In this document: positions 14,048 to 14,158 of the stretch, piece by piece
Numbering within the stretch: the first letter of the stretch is position 1
Layout of the letters: the number at the start of each line of letters is the position of its first letter
Assembly (NCBI GenBank): GCA_041686695.1
Contig: JAWLDJ010000054.1
Coordinates: forward strand, 1 to 14,158
Direction of reading: 5' to 3'
DNA length: 14,158 bases
Origin: T1Sed10-7 sp041686695
GTDB lineage: Bacteria > Actinomycetota > Nitriliruptoria > Nitriliruptorales > Nitriliruptoraceae
The notes under the pieces: generated by a model
Databases searched by the model: none
What the model saw: only the letters and a program-made list of their open reading frames with translations
Told to the model about the DNA's origin: nothing
Position numbers and translations under genes: made by a program

Positions 14048-14158
14048 GGGGCTGGCTGCGGGGCTGGCTGCGGGGCTGGCCGCGGGGCTGGCTGCGGCCC
14101 TCGGGCGACCGGGACGGGCTGCGGGACGGGCTGCGGGGCTGGCTGCGGGGCTGGCCGC
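14048..14158. repeat. G-rich repeat block B (copy 2 of the 99-bp repeat, runs off the right edge)
   Basis: One extra 12-bp unit (14048-14059) precedes an exact copy of block A (14060-14158), including the six-G-tract core (14103-14138). The window ends while still inside the repeat, so the array is larger than seen here. Confidence 0.93.

Noticed and set aside
13789..14158. CRISPR array
   Set aside because: The repeats are contiguous 12-mers and a duplicated block, not uniform repeats separated by unique spacers of similar length. No cas gene is present.

Overview
The window is very GC-rich, uses GTG and ATG starts, and is densely coded on both strands. It reads as the chromosome of a high-GC actinobacterium. 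The order (Rv1339-like metallo-hydrolase)-rph-rdgB is the same as in Mycobacterium tuberculosis. The proteins do not look closely mycobacterial, so a deeper-branching actinobacterial class is possible, but I cannot place it further. I see no phage genes, transposase, CRISPR array, tRNA or rRNA. The genes are ordinary chromosomal ones. The unusual material is in the spacers and in one protein insert.

Layout, left to right. (1) 1-2184, minus: a patatin-like phospholipase/esterase with two cyclic-nucleotide-binding domains, cut off at the left edge before its stop. (2) A 210-bp divergent spacer with an 8-bp tandem repeat. (3) 2395-6404, plus: a probable operon of an Rv1339-like metallo-beta-lactamase-fold phosphodiesterase, RNase PH (rph), the non-canonical purine NTP pyrophosphatase (rdgB) and an ABC exporter. 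The last two junctions are GTGA overlaps. A second 8-bp tandem repeat lies before rph. (4) 6388-8747, minus: a PPOX-fold flavoprotein whose 3' end overlaps the ABC gene, then a two-gene unit, serine hydrolase followed by a YeeZ-like SDR protein, again joined by a GTGA overlap. The serine hydrolase carries a 6-residue tandem-repeat insert. (5) A 251-bp repeat-rich gap with a candidate terminator. (6) 8999-10705, minus: a Na/Pi cotransporter-family protein with a PhoU-like tail. (7) A 305-bp divergent spacer. (8) 11011-13776, plus: a P2-type cation-transporting ATPase with an altered ion site. (9) 13777-14158: a non-coding tail of G-rich 12-bp tandem repeats, including a perfect 99-bp direct repeat, and two copies of a hairpin that differ only by changes that keep the stem paired.

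How the genes fit together. The left half has a possible cyclic-nucleotide theme: a membrane-lipid hydrolase with two intact-looking cNMP pockets is divergent from a homologue of a reported cyclic-nucleotide phosphodiesterase. The rph and rdgB products serve tRNA 3' maturation and nucleotide-pool cleaning. The right half is transport: phosphate and a cation, transcribed divergently. I do not see a clear new defence or biosynthetic system. The best leads are the wobble-conserved hairpin pair in the right-end array, the ATPase lacking two canonical calcium ligands, the cNMP pairing and the octamer arrays.
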